Below are positions 8,127 to 16,253 of a stretch of DNA of 41,043 nucleotides, piece after piece. Every line of letters starts with the position of its first letter. The first letter of the stretch is position 1. The translations under genes were made by a program, and so were the position numbers. Below the pieces are notes generated by a model, which was not told the origin of the DNA, ran no database searches, and worked only from the letters and a program-made list of their open reading frames with translations. Origin of the DNA: Gammaproteobacteria bacterium (GTDB taxonomy: Bacteria > Pseudomonadota > Gammaproteobacteria > SZUA-229); the NCBI GenBank assembly GCA_015488295.1, contig WFOC01000088.1, positions 1-41,043 on the forward strand, given 5' to 3'.

Positions 8127-9377
8127 TCAAACGTGCGCGTTAAGCCGTGCAATCCGTACCGGTGCCGGCGGATGCGAATCATAAAACGCAGAATATACAG
8201 GGTCTGGCGTTAGTGTGCTGGCATTTTCCCGGTACAGGCCGACCAGTGCCTGGATGAGGTGTTTGGCATCGGTCTGCTCGGCGGCAAAGGCATCGGCTTC
8301 AAATTCATTCTTGCGTGAAAAAATGCTGAACAGTGGCTGGAATACAAAAGTGAAAACCGGCAGCACCAGTGTGAACAGCAGCAGTGCCATGTAGGTTGAA
8401 GCGTGTTGCACTCCCAGTGCGGTGTAGAACCATTCAGACTTCATCAGCCATGCCAGTATAGCGAGGCCGAGCAGGGTGGTAGCAAAAGAAATGGCCATGC
8501 TCTTGATGATGTGTTTTTTCTTGAAGTGCCCCAGCTCGTGTGCGAGTACGGCTTCGAGTTCATCGTTGTTAAGCATTTTCAATAGCGTGTCAAAAAAGAC
8601 GATGCGTTTGTTGCGGCCGAAACCGGAAAAATAGGCGTTGCCGTGTGAGGAACGTTTTGAGCCATCGATAACAAAAATGCCATTGCTGTTAAAGCCGCAG
8701 CGGGTCAGCAGGCTGTTGATGCGGTCGAGTGTTTCGCCTTCCTCCAGCGGTTCAAATTTGTTGAAGATGGGCGCGATCCAGGTCGGGTAAACCCACATCA
8801 TGAACAGGCTGAAACCGCTGATTACCAGCCAGGTGTAAATCCACCACTGGTCGCCGGTCTGTTCCATCAGCCATAAAATAACGTACAGCAGGGGCACACC
8901 GATGGCCATTCCCAGCAGGCTGCCTTTGATCATGTCGGTGATAAAGGTTTTGATGGTGGTGCGGTTGAAGCCGAATTTTTCTTCGATGACAAAGGTGCTG
9001 TAAATCGAAAACGGCAGGTCGAGTGCAGCCGAGATAAAAGTGAAAGCCAGTATCACCGTGATGCCGGTGAGGATGGGGCTAAGCTCCAGTGCCAGAATGG
9101 TTTGATCCAGCCATTGCAGGCCGCCGCCCAGTGTCCAGATAAGCAGCAGTGCCACTTCATAAGCCAGCGGCAGGCGACCGAATTTTACTTTGGCGGTAGT
9201 ATAATCTGCGGCTTTCTGGTGATCTTTCAGCGAGATTTTGTCGGCGAATGAATCGGGTACTTTGGCACGGTGTTTCGCCACATAATTAATCTGGCGTTGC
9301 GACAGGTAGAGGCGCATTAGTGTCGACACGGCCAGCATTGCCAGGAATAAAAGGGTGAAATTATGTAACTGATCCAT
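8127..9377 (-). CDS. M48 family membrane metalloprotease, Ste24-like
   Basis: A 416-residue integral membrane zinc protease. Several hydrophobic segments are visible (about 6-24, 70-90, 101-125, 150-172, 180-200, 292-312 and 328-352). The zinc site is HELGH at 280-284 with the third ligand Glu360 in the NEFEADAFA motif. The N-terminal extension with PDSFADKISL and the IEEKFGFNRTT segment matches the Ste24/CAAX-type M48 N-terminal domain rather than the shorter HtpX. Its bacterial substrates are poorly known; a role in membrane protein quality control is inference. It is divergent from orn, and a small TIR-bearing element lies between them. Confidence 0.9.
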   Translation of the reverse strand: MDQLHNFTLLFLAMLAVSTLMRLYLSQRQINYVAKHRAKVPDSFADKISLKDHQKAADYTTAKVKFGRLPLAYEVALLLIWTLGGGLQWLDQTILALELSPILTGITVILAFTFISAALDLPFSIYSTFVIEEKFGFNRTTIKTFITDMIKGSLLGMAIGVPLLYVILWLMEQTGDQWWIYTWLVISGFSLFMMWVYPTWIAPIFNKFEPLEEGETLDRINSLLTRCGFNSNGIFVIDGSKRSSHGNAYFSGFGRNKRIVFFDTLLKMLNNDELEAVLAHELGHFKKKHIIKSMAISFATTLLGLAILAWLMKSEWFYTALGVQHASTYMALLLFTLVLPVFTFVFQPLFSIFSRKNEFEADAFAAEQTDAKHLIQALVGLYRENASTLTPDPVYSAFYDSHPPAPVRIARLNAHV

Positions 9378-9464
9378 TAAAAACTCTTTGTGTTATCGGT
9401 GGTTGCCTGTAGTATTGATGAATATACCATTGATACTGTACTAAAAAAACAGCTTTAAAATTAA

Positions 9465-9518
9465 GGAGTCTCTGATCAACTCATGAAATTGTATCTTGCA
9501 GAATTAATCAGAGACTCC
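9465..9518 (+). mobile_element. 54-bp MITE-like element, copy 1
   Basis: The perfect 12-bp terminal inverted repeats are GGAGTCTCTGAT (9465-9476) and ATCAGAGACTCC (9507-9518), extended to about 16 bp with mismatches. The interior TGAAATT..ATCTTGC matches the left end of the 118-bp element at 12843-12960. It encodes nothing. It lies in the divergent promoter region of the M48 protease gene and orn, 25 bp before the orn start. No target-site duplication is evident. Confidence 0.8.
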
Positions 9519-9543
9519 AGATGTCTTACGGAAAAAAAATACT

Positions 9544-10092
9544 ATGGCTAAAATGAGTGATGAAAACCTTATCTGGATAGATCTTGAAATGACCGGGCTG
9601 GACCCGAATTCAGATTTGATCATTGAGATTGCCACCATTATTACCGATAAAAACCTGAACGTGCTGGATGAAGGCCCGTCAATTGTGATCCATCAGCCTG
9701 ATGATGTGATGGATAATATGGATGAGTGGTGCACCAATCAGCATGGCAAATCCGGCTTGACGGATCGTGTTAAAAACAGCGCGATTTCGGAAGAGACCGC
9801 AGAGAATTTAACGCTGGCCTTTTTGAAACAATATGTGCCACAAAGAAAATCGCCGATGTGCGGTAACAGCATCTGTCAGGACCGTCGTTTTCTGGCGCGC
9901 TACATGCCACGACTGGAAGAATATTTTCACTACCGCAACCTTGATGTCAGCACTTTAAAAGAGCTGACCAGTCGCTGGGCACCGGAGAAAAAGATGGTGT
10001 ACACCAAAGAGTCCAGCCACCTGGCGATGGATGACATCAAGGATTCGATTGCGGAACTGAAACACTACCGTGAGAATATACTCACGATCTAG
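9544..10092 (+). CDS. orn: Oligoribonuclease
   Basis: A 3'-5' exonuclease that degrades very short RNAs, including pGpG from c-di-GMP breakdown; it acts as a dimer in the cytoplasm. The 182 residues match the family. The DEDDh residues are visible: D13 and E15 in [10 protein letters not shown], the acidic residue in [15 protein letters not shown], the [12 protein letters not shown] segment, and the SSHLAMDDI His/Asp block. ATG 9553 (MSDENLIW) is an equally possible start. Its TAG stop is the first triplet of a heptamer-type palindromic repeat. It is divergent from the M48 gene and convergent with the sulfurtransferase gene. Confidence 0.96.
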   Translation: MAKMSDENLIWIDLEMTGLDPNSDLIIEIATIITDKNLNVLDEGPSIVIHQPDDVMDNMDEWCTNQHGKSGLTDRVKNSAISEETAENLTLAFLKQYVPQRKSPMCGNSICQDRRFLARYMPRLEEYFHYRNLDVSTLKELTSRWAPEKKMVYTKESSHLAMDDIKDSIAELKHYRENILTI

Positions 10093-10193
10093 TTATTAGT
10101 TGGCAGTCGTCAGTTATTAGTTATCAGTTAAAAGCAAAAAACGACTTCTAAAGGCAGGAGTGATTTTTTAAAATTTCTGCCAACTGCCAACTA
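10090..10193. repeat. Heptamer-type inverted repeat (family 3) spanning convergent stops
   Basis: The left arm starts at the orn stop and is made of 7-nt units TAGTTAT, TAGTTGG, CAGTCGT, CAGTTAT. The right arm, reverse-complemented, starts at the sulfurtransferase stop with TAGTTGG CAGTTGG. Both TAG stop codons therefore belong to the repeat arms, and the element occupies the entire intergenic space. Relatives with the same CAGTTAT/GGCAGTT units lie at 22881-23244. Confidence 0.85.
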
Positions 10194-11006
10194 TATTTCC
10201 ACCGGCGTATCCGGATGATTGCCCCACTCAGACCACGAGCCGGGATAGCCCAGTACATTCTCATAACCCAGTGATTTCAGCACCAGCCAGGAATAGGCCG
10301 AGCGATGGTGTGACTGGCAGTAGCACACCACTTCCTTGTCTTTGCTAATGCCCAGTTCATCCAGTCGTCGCTGAATGGTTTCAGCGGGCAGGCGGCGCAG
10401 GTTGTTGTTCTGATCCATTGATTCGGTCCACTCGTAATGAATCGCCCCGGGGATGTGGCCGGCGCGGCTGGCAAATAATTTTTCGCCGGTATATTCAGCC
10501 CTTGAGCGTGCATCAAGAAGAACCATGTTTTCATCGTCCAGGTGGGTCTGGATAAAAGCGCGGGTGGCGGTGTGGCGATGTGTTTTAGTCACCTTGTAAG
10601 CACTGGCTTCGGGTTTGTCGGGCGTGGTGTTACTCAGCGGATGACCTTCGTTCGCCCAGCTGTGCAGGCCGCCATTAAGAACAACCGCTGTTTCGTGACC
10701 GAACACGTGCAGTGTCCAGACAAAGCGTGCGGCGCAGCCACCGCCTTCATCATCATACGCCACGATCAGCGATTTTTTTGTCACCCCCAGGCCGGATAAC
10801 AGCGCAGAGAAGTTTTCATTGTCAGGCAATAAACCCATTACCGGTTTATCGATTTTTATGATGTCCAGATAATTGACAAAGTGTGCGCCCGGAATATGCG
10901 CCTGTGTGTATTGTTTGGCTTTACCCAGGTCAACGATGATGATGTTTTCGTGGTTGCGTAGTTTTTCGAGATCATCGGGTTCGATGAAGTAGCTGGCTTG
11001 TGACAT
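10191..11006 (-). CDS. Thiosulfate/3-mercaptopyruvate sulfurtransferase, two rhodanese domains
   Basis: Transfers sulfane sulfur to a thiol acceptor or cyanide. At 271 residues it carries tandem rhodanese domains (about 7-120 and 145-265). The catalytic loop of the C-terminal domain starts at Cys230 (CQSHHRS), different from CGSGVT of E. coli SseA, so substrate preference cannot be read from the loop. The N-terminal domain has YDDEGGGCAARF at the corresponding loop, the usual non-catalytic form. No signal peptide, so cytoplasmic. It follows nadB on the same strand with a repeat between them. SseA/ThiTST-like; the exact activity is unassigned. Confidence 0.88.
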   Translation of the reverse strand: MSQASYFIEPDDLEKLRNHENIIIVDLGKAKQYTQAHIPGAHFVNYLDIIKIDKPVMGLLPDNENFSALLSGLGVTKKSLIVAYDDEGGGCAARFVWTLHVFGHETAVVLNGGLHSWANEGHPLSNTTPDKPEASAYKVTKTHRHTATRAFIQTHLDDENMVLLDARSRAEYTGEKLFASRAGHIPGAIHYEWTESMDQNNNLRRLPAETIQRRLDELGISKDKEVVCYCQSHHRSAYSWLVLKSLGYENVLGYPGSWSEWGNHPDTPVEI

Positions 11007-11017
11007 ATTCAGGAGAT

Positions 11018-11092
11018 AGTTGTAAGTTTAAAGTTTTAGGTTATAAGTTTTTTGGTTTTAATTTGTAACTTGAAATATAAAACTTATAACTG
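11018..11092. repeat. Heptamer-type inverted repeat (family 4) between nadB and sulfurtransferase
   Basis: The left arm 11018-11050 shows 7-nt phasing (AGTTGTA AGTTTAA), followed by a GGTTATA-type unit. The right arm 11062-11092, reverse-complemented, begins CAGTTATAAGTTTTA. Pairing is imperfect but extends over about 30 nt. It lies 5 bp after the nadB stop codon and 11 bp before the sulfurtransferase start, in the transcription direction of both. Confidence 0.75.
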
Positions 11093-11097
11093 TTTTT

Positions 11098-12741
11098 TTA
11101 CTTGATGATTTTTATTTTTTCCTTGACGGATTTTTGATGTGGTTTCAATACCGTGTCTTTTGCCGGTGAAGACTCATCGGCTACCGGGTAGTCCAGTGAA
11201 AAATGCAGGCCGCGGCTTTCCTTGCGCAACATGGCGCTGCGGATAATCAGTTCGGCTACCAGCGTCAGGTTACGCAGCTCGATCAAATCATTGCTGATGC
11301 GGAAATTGCTGTAATACTCATCGATTTCCTGTTGCAGCAAACTGGCGCGGTGCATGGCGCGCTCCAGGCGTTTGTTGGTGCGTACAATGCCGACATAGTC
11401 CCACATGAAACGGCGCAGCTCGTCCCAGTTGTGTGAGATCACCACGTCTTCATCCGAGTCGGTAACGCGGCTTTCATCCCAGTTGGAAATTTTAAGCGCT
11501 TTGTACGGTTTGCTGATCTGCGATGAAATATCCTTTGCCGCTGACTGCGCAAACACCAGACATTCCAGCAGGGAGTTACTGGCCATGCGGTTGGCACCAT
11601 GCAGGCCGGTGTGTGCGGTTTCACCGATGGCGTATAAATTGCTGATGTCGGTGCGACCATGCAGGTCGGTATTCACGCCGCCGCAGGTGTAGTGCGCCGC
11701 CGGCACCACCGGGATCGGTTCCTTGGTGATGTCGATGCCGTATTTCAGGCAGCGTTCATGAATAGTCGGAAAATGTGAAGCGATGAACGCTGGTGAGCGG
11801 TGGCTGATGTCGAGATAAATGCATGAGGCACCGAGGCGTTTCATTTCATGGTCGATGGCGCGGGCGACGATGTCACGCGGTGCCAGCTCGCCACGTTTGT
11901 CGAACTTGTGCATAAACTGCGTGCCGTCGGGCAATAACAGCTTGCCGCCTTCGCCGCGCACCGCTTCGCTGATAAGAAATGACTTGGCTTCCGGGTGATA
12001 CAAACAGGTGGGGTGAAACTGGTTGAACTCCATGTTGCTGACGCTGCAGCCGGCGCGCCATGCCATGGCGATGCCGTCACCGGTGGAGCCATCGGGGTTG
12101 CTGGTGTAGAGATAAACCTTGCTGGCACCGCCGGTGGCCAGCACCACGAAGCGCGCCTGAAAGGTTTCTACGTGGTTGGTGTGCTTGTTTAGTATGTAGG
12201 CACCGATGCAGCGGTTGTCGCCATCGTCGTAGCCCTGTTTTTCGGTGGTGATCAGGTCGACGGCCAGATGGTGCTCAAAAAAAGTGATGTTGTCGTGCTG
12301 GCGTGCGTGGTTTTCCAGGGTGTCGCTCATCGCCTTGCCGGTGGCATCGGCGGCGTGCACCACGCGGCGGTGCGAGTGACCGCCTTCGCGGGTCAAATGC
12401 AGCTCACGTTTACCTGATTTGAAAATGTCGCTGCTGAACGGCACGCCCAGCTGCTGCATCCAGCGGATATTTTCCGGGCCGTGTTCGACGGTGAACTTGA
12501 TGGTTTCTTTATTCGCCAGGCTGCCACCGACATTGATGGTATCTTCGATGTGCGCGTCGAAGGAATCCTGTTCACTCAAGACGGCAGAGACACCGCCCTG
12601 AGCGAAGTAGGTGCTGCCGTTTTTGCTCGGGCCTTTGCTGATGATGGCCACGCTGCATTGATCAGCAATGCGCAGCGCCAGGCTCAGACCGGCTGCGCCG
12701 CCGCCTATAATCAGTACATCGTGTTGGTAAGTTGTCGCCAT
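11098..12741 (-). CDS. nadB: L-aspartate oxidase
   Basis: FAD enzyme oxidising L-aspartate to iminoaspartate, the first step of de novo NAD synthesis. The N-terminal dinucleotide-binding motif is [11 protein letters not shown] (about 13-23). The substrate region is [18 protein letters not shown], the block [20 protein letters not shown] is intact, and the FAD contact region reads [20 protein letters not shown]. The helical C-terminal domain is complete. The 547-residue length is close to the E. coli enzyme (540). It is divergent from rpoE, as in many gammaproteobacteria. The divergent region contains a MITE-like element. Confidence 0.97.
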   Translation of the reverse strand: MATTYQHDVLIIGGGAAGLSLALRIADQCSVAIISKGPSKNGSTYFAQGGVSAVLSEQDSFDAHIEDTINVGGSLANKETIKFTVEHGPENIRWMQQLGVPFSSDIFKSGKRELHLTREGGHSHRRVVHAADATGKAMSDTLENHARQHDNITFFEHHLAVDLITTEKQGYDDGDNRCIGAYILNKHTNHVETFQARFVVLATGGASKVYLYTSNPDGSTGDGIAMAWRAGCSVSNMEFNQFHPTCLYHPEAKSFLISEAVRGEGGKLLLPDGTQFMHKFDKRGELAPRDIVARAIDHEMKRLGASCIYLDISHRSPAFIASHFPTIHERCLKYGIDITKEPIPVVPAAHYTCGGVNTDLHGRTDISNLYAIGETAHTGLHGANRMASNSLLECLVFAQSAAKDISSQISKPYKALKISNWDESRVTDSDEDVVISHNWDELRRFMWDYVGIVRTNKRLERAMHRASLLQQEIDEYYSNFRISNDLIELRNLTLVAELIIRSAMLRKESRGLHFSLDYPVADESSPAKDTVLKPHQKSVKEKIKIIK

Positions 12742-12819
12742 GTCTTAAAGTGCTTTATGTGATTCAGCTTTATGTTAGCTACGAAATAAGGTAAGTTTAC
12801 GCGCCTAGTTTGTACGCTA

Positions 12820-12848
12820 ATTATACATAATTCAAAAATCCGAGGAAC
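12820..12848 (-). promoter_or_regulatory. Candidate nadB promoter
   Basis: The minus strand has a perfect TATAAT at 12820-12825, 78 bp upstream of the nadB ATG. A hexamer 17 bp further upstream (12843-12848, minus strand GTTCCT) is a poor -35 and belongs to the terminal repeat of the MITE-like element, so insertion may have replaced the original -35. The -10 is seen directly; the rest is inference. Confidence 0.4.
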
Positions 12849-12960
12849 CTCTGATCGATTCGTGAAATTACATCTTGCCGCCTGACTGTCCCGTTTCTGC
12901 ATTGTGAAGCTGAATAGTCGGGTAACAATATGCATCATTCATAATTAATCAGGGATTCCT
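12843..12960 (+). mobile_element. 118-bp MITE-like element, copy 2
   Basis: The left end AGGAACCTCTGATCGATTC and the reverse complement of the right end AGGAATCCCTGATTAATTA match at 14 of 19 positions as terminal inverted repeats. The segment after the left end (TGAAATT..ATCTTGC) matches copy 1 at 9465. The copies share both ends but differ in interior length, as expected for internally deleted derivatives of one parent IS. No ORF is present. The parent IS is not in this window and its family cannot be named from these ends alone. Confidence 0.75.
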
Positions 12961-12971
12961 TTAAAACAACG

Positions 12972-12999
12972 GGAACTATAGTGGATTTTCTCAGTCACA
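12972..12999 (+). promoter_or_regulatory. Candidate sigma-E autoregulated promoter of rpoE
   Basis: GGAACTA (12972-12978) is followed by a 16-bp spacer and TCACA (12995-12999). This is close to the sigma-E consensus GGAACTT / TCTGA or TCAAA and sits 88 bp before the rpoE start. Autoregulation of rpoE from such a promoter is established in enterobacteria and pseudomonads. The MITE-like element ends only 11 bp upstream of the -35. Confidence 0.55.
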
Positions 13000-13087
13000 G
13001 CTTGCAGGGTGATCATTCGCTCATTTATGCCCATGGATGGACGGTATTCGGGCAATGCAGGAGCAATTGCCGAAACAAGAGGGTTCG

Positions 13088-13696
13088 ATGAGCGAACGTG
13101 AGATTGACCAGGCGCTGGTCGTTCGAGTACAAGACGGTGATAAAAAAGCGTTTGATCTGCTGGTTTTGAAGTATCAGCTGCGTGTATCTAAACTAGTTTC
13201 CCGTTTTTTAAGAAATCAGTCCGATGTGCCTGACGTGGTGCAGGAAGCCTTTATAAAAGCTTATCGCGCGTTACCCAATTTTCGTGGTGAAAGTGCGTTT
13301 TATACGTGGTTGTATCGCATCGCTATCAATACCGCGAAGAATCACCTGGTGGCGCAGTCTCGCAAGAGCCCGGCCAACAGCATCGACGTGCAGGATGCCG
13401 AGGACTATGGTGCCAGTGAATGGCTGAAAGAATATGCCTCGCCAGAACGTGAAGCGCTGGCCGCAGAACTGGGCGCGACCATCCATCAGGCGATGGGTGA
13501 GCTGCCCCCTGATCTGCGTGAAGCGATAACGCTGCGAGAGATCGAAGGTTTAAGCTATGAGGACATCGCTGCGGTAATGGATTGTCCGATTGGTACCGTG
13601 AGGTCGCGAATATTTCGTGCTCGCGAAGCAATAGACAACAAGCTGGCACCGATGCTGGATGATGACAGTCACCATGTCTCGAGTGAATTTGCCTGA
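13088..13696 (+). CDS. rpoE: RNA polymerase sigma-E factor (RpoE/AlgU)
   Basis: Group 4 (ECF) sigma factor directing the envelope stress response. Region 2 spans about residues 18-90 (FLRNQSDVPDVVQEAFIKAYRALPNFRGESAFYTWLYRIA), and region 4 lies at the C-terminus (LREAITLREIEGLSYEDIAAVMDCPIGTVRSRIFRARE). The start chosen is ATG 13088 because GAGGG lies just upstream and MSEREIDQALVVRVQ aligns with the E. coli N-terminus; an in-frame ATG at 13037 would add 17 unlike residues. It heads rpoE-rseA-rseB-rseC. A sigma-E-type promoter is at 12972. Confidence 0.97.
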   Translation: MSEREIDQALVVRVQDGDKKAFDLLVLKYQLRVSKLVSRFLRNQSDVPDVVQEAFIKAYRALPNFRGESAFYTWLYRIAINTAKNHLVAQSRKSPANSIDVQDAEDYGASEWLKEYASPEREALAAELGATIHQAMGELPPDLREAITLREIEGLSYEDIAAVMDCPIGTVRSRIFRAREAIDNKLAPMLDDDSHHVSSEFA

Positions 13697-13797
13697 TTGA
13701 ATTTTGCTGACTTAATTTCAGGCTAATTTCGAGCTATAGTGAATTTGTAAATAATTAAACAGTCGAAGACTTTATATAACGCAGTTATACAAGAGTA

Positions 13798-14409
13798 ATG
13801 GATATGAGCAAACGTAAAGAAAAAATTTCAGCCTTTTTAGATAATGACATGCATCAGGACGAACTGATGTCTTTTTCGTTGTCTGCTGAGGCCGATGATG
13901 CAAAAGTGGCGCAGCGTTACCAGATGGTGGGCGACGCTTTGCGTGGCGAGATGAGTGAATCCTCTTTTGTAGATGTCAGTCAGGCGGTGCGCGAAGCACT
14001 GGCCGATGAAAATATCGCCGAACAGATGCCAGCCTCAGTTTCAAAACCTCTGCCGGAGTCATCAACGGAAAAAAACGGTTTCTTCGATTTGTCGGCCTGG
14101 TTTAAACCGGTCGCTGGCATGGCTGTAGCAGCATCTGTCGCCGTGGTTATGGTGGTTACCATGACCGGGCAGGGCACTGAGGGAATGGCTCCGATGGTAG
14201 CGAACACAGACACACCGCTGCAGGCACCGCCTGCGGTACAGGTAGCGGTTGACGACAAGGCTGCTGCGGGTAAAGGCAGCGACCTGAATGCCTATATCAA
14301 TCAGCATCTGGAATTTGCTACCCAGGACACCCTGCAGGGTCGCCTGCCTTATGTCCGGGCGGTTAGTTTCGAATCTAATGGCAAAGCTGAAGTACAACCA
14401 TCAAGGTAG
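13798..14409 (+). CDS. rseA: Anti-sigma-E factor RseA (MucA-like)
   Basis: Inner-membrane protein that binds sigma-E with its cytoplasmic N-terminus and is degraded by DegS and RseP under envelope stress. The N-terminal RseA domain includes KEKISAFLDNDMHQDELMSF (7-26). One transmembrane helix lies at about 104-122 (PVAGMAVAASVAVVMVVTM), followed by a periplasmic tail of about 80 residues. The total of 203 residues is typical. ATG 13804 (MSKRKEK) is an alternative start 6 bp downstream. It sits 101 bp after rpoE and 30 bp before rseB. Confidence 0.93.
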   Translation: MDMSKRKEKISAFLDNDMHQDELMSFSLSAEADDAKVAQRYQMVGDALRGEMSESSFVDVSQAVREALADENIAEQMPASVSKPLPESSTEKNGFFDLSAWFKPVAGMAVAASVAVVMVVTMTGQGTEGMAPMVANTDTPLQAPPAVQVAVDDKAAAGKGSDLNAYINQHLEFATQDTLQGRLPYVRAVSFESNGKAEVQPSR

Positions 14410-14439
14410 ATCATCAAGTTTATATGTAACAAGTCGACG

Positions 14440-15417
14440 ATGTCTCTTCATTCTGCTTTTGTCGCTTTTCTTCTGCTGTTCATAAGCAGCAACAGTTTCG
14501 CCGGACATTTGTTCGATGTGCTGCAACGCATGACGGATGCAGATCAGCAGCAAAATTATCAGGGTACCTTCATTTTAAGAAAGTCGGATGATCTTTCGAC
14601 TTTGCGAGTAACCCACGGTAGTGATGATAACGGTGTCTGGGAAAGCCTGGAAGCGCTGAACGGCGAACCCAGAAAAATTGTCCGGCGTGATAATAAAGTC
14701 ATTTCCGTATTTCCCAGTCGCGAGCTGGTAATCATTCGTAGCAACGCAAAAAAACAGCCATTGCACTGGCAGTTGCCAGAAAATATCAGTCAGCTGGAAA
14801 GTTCATACTCTATCAAACAGCTGGCGGATGACCGCATCGCAAATCATCCTGCGCTGGTGGTTGACCTGATTCCCAATGATAAATTTCGTTACGGCTATCG
14901 TTACTGGATAGATAAAAATACCGGCATGTTGCTGCGTTGTGATCTGGTGAATGAAAATAATAAAGTGGTTGAGCAGATGATGTTTACTTCGCTGAACTAT
15001 CTGGCGCAGCCACCGCCGTCATCTTTTGACCTTGAACAGTTTCAGGATTATAAACAGCAGTTGCTGGATGAGCCGGAAACCAGAGCCGAGCACAGCACGC
15101 CCTTGCAGTGGAAGGTTAATGAATTGCCGGAAGGTTTTGTGTTGATACAGAGCACCATGCGCTATTCGCAGTTATCCGGCGACCAAAAACAGCGTAAGCC
15201 GGACCTGCTGCACCTTGTTTATTCTGACGGACTGGCATCGGTCTCGGTGTTTATCGAGAAAAACGAGGGTATCGAAAAACACCTGAATGGTGTTTCGAGC
15301 ATGGGTGCGGTGAATGCTTTTGGTAATCCGGTGGGCGATTATTTTGTTACCGTGGTGGGTGAGGTGCCGGTACAAACAGTGCGCTCGATGGCACAGTCAA
15401 CGGTGCGACTGCCATGA
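14440..15417 (+). CDS. rseB: Sigma-E regulatory protein RseB (MucB-like)
   Basis: Periplasmic protein that shields the RseA tail from DegS and senses mislocalised lipoproteins or LPS. The signal peptide is residues 1-21 (cleavage after SNSFA). The N-terminal lipoprotein-sensor domain starts LFDVLQRMTDADQQQNYQGTF and the C-terminal MucB/RseB domain ends TVVGEVPVQTVRSMAQS. The 325-residue length matches the family. The stop TGA (15415-15417) overlaps the rseC start in ATGA, so translation is coupled. Confidence 0.95.
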   Translation: MSLHSAFVAFLLLFISSNSFAGHLFDVLQRMTDADQQQNYQGTFILRKSDDLSTLRVTHGSDDNGVWESLEALNGEPRKIVRRDNKVISVFPSRELVIIRSNAKKQPLHWQLPENISQLESSYSIKQLADDRIANHPALVVDLIPNDKFRYGYRYWIDKNTGMLLRCDLVNENNKVVEQMMFTSLNYLAQPPPSSFDLEQFQDYKQQLLDEPETRAEHSTPLQWKVNELPEGFVLIQSTMRYSQLSGDQKQRKPDLLHLVYSDGLASVSVFIEKNEGIEKHLNGVSSMGAVNAFGNPVGDYFVTVVGEVPVQTVRSMAQSTVRLP

Positions 15418-15875
15418 TTGAAGAGCAGGCCGAAGTGGTTGAAGTCATCGGTTCACGGCTGGTGTTGCAGGCGCAGACGCAGTCGGCCTGTGGCAGCTGT
15501 TCAGCCAGCAAGGGCTGTGGCACGTCTGTTTTATCCAAAGTGGTCGGCCGGAAATTTACCCGCTTTCAGGCGGAAAACAGTGTTGATGCAGAAGTTGGTG
15601 ACACCGTGATGGTGGGGATTTCTGAGGATGCGCTGCTCAAGGGATCGCTGATGATGTACATCATGCCGATACTGGGCATGATGGCTTTTGCACTGCTGGC
15701 AGAATTTTCCCTGGCAGCGCAGGTAGAATACCGTGATCTGGCTATCGCAGCTTCCGGTGTTATGGGGCTTGTTTTTGGTTCCCTGCTGTCACGATGGTAT
15801 TTTCAGTGTCAGAGCAGCCGGCAAAGGTTTACGCCGGTAGTACTGAGAAAAATCATCGAACATGGTAAACTCTAG
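15414..15875 (+). CDS. rseC: RseC/MucC family positive regulator of sigma-E
   Basis: Inner-membrane protein of the SoxR-reducing RseC/MucC family. The N-terminal cytoplasmic part has a cysteine cluster, Cys26, Cys29 and Cys35 (ACGSCSASKGC), expected to bind a metal or Fe-S centre. Two transmembrane helices lie at about 79-101 and 108-128. The length of 153 residues is normal. Translation is coupled to rseB. Family members influence sigma-E activity and SoxR reduction; which of these applies here cannot be told. Confidence 0.92.
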   Translation: MIEEQAEVVEVIGSRLVLQAQTQSACGSCSASKGCGTSVLSKVVGRKFTRFQAENSVDAEVGDTVMVGISEDALLKGSLMMYIMPILGMMAFALLAEFSLAAQVEYRDLAIAASGVMGLVFGSLLSRWYFQCQSSRQRFTPVVLRKIIEHGKL

Positions 15876-15927
15876 GCCAGAAAGTTGTACACGAAGTTGT
15901 ACGAGGAAAGGTGGTTCGCATTAGATG

Positions 15928-15947
15928 CCGGTTTTGCCGGTTTTTTT
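15928..15947 (+). terminator. Possible intrinsic terminator after rseC
   Basis: CCGG (15928-15931), loop TTTTG and CCGG (15937-15940) are followed by seven T. The stem is only 4 bp plus a G-U pair, so termination is probably partial. It separates the sigma-E operon from the glutaredoxin-lepA block. Confidence 0.45.
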
Positions 15948-15981
15948 CTGCCCGCATTGTTAGTATTTGCCAGGTGTCGTA

Positions 15982-16224
15982 TTGAAATTTACACTCTATT
16001 CACGCAGTACATGTTCGCTTTGCGAGGCTATGGAAGATGAGTTGAGGCCCTTTATCGAGAAATATCATATTACGGTGAACCGTATATACATCGATAATGA
16101 AGCTACGCTGCAGGAACGCTATGGCGACAAAGTGCCGGTACTGACCCTGAATGATAAAATTTTATGCCACTACTTTCTTGATAAAGACATTTTACTCCAG
16201 GCCATAACCAGAAGTTCTGGCTGA
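15982..16224 (+). CDS. Glutaredoxin-like protein (DUF836 family)
   Basis: A small thioredoxin-fold protein of about 80 residues with the dithiol motif CSLC in [14 protein letters not shown] and the cis-proline region KVPVLTLND. It belongs to the glutaredoxin-like group often encoded just upstream of lepA in gammaproteobacteria; the substrate is unknown. The start is a TTG at 15982, preceded at 5 nt by AGGTG; a TTG at 15967 would add five residues without a ribosome binding site. lepA begins 29 bp after its stop. Confidence 0.82.
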   Translation: MKFTLYSRSTCSLCEAMEDELRPFIEKYHITVNRIYIDNEATLQERYGDKVPVLTLNDKILCHYFLDKDILLQAITRSSG

Positions 16225-16253
16225 TAACACTAAAAGACCCCTGTCTCACCTTG

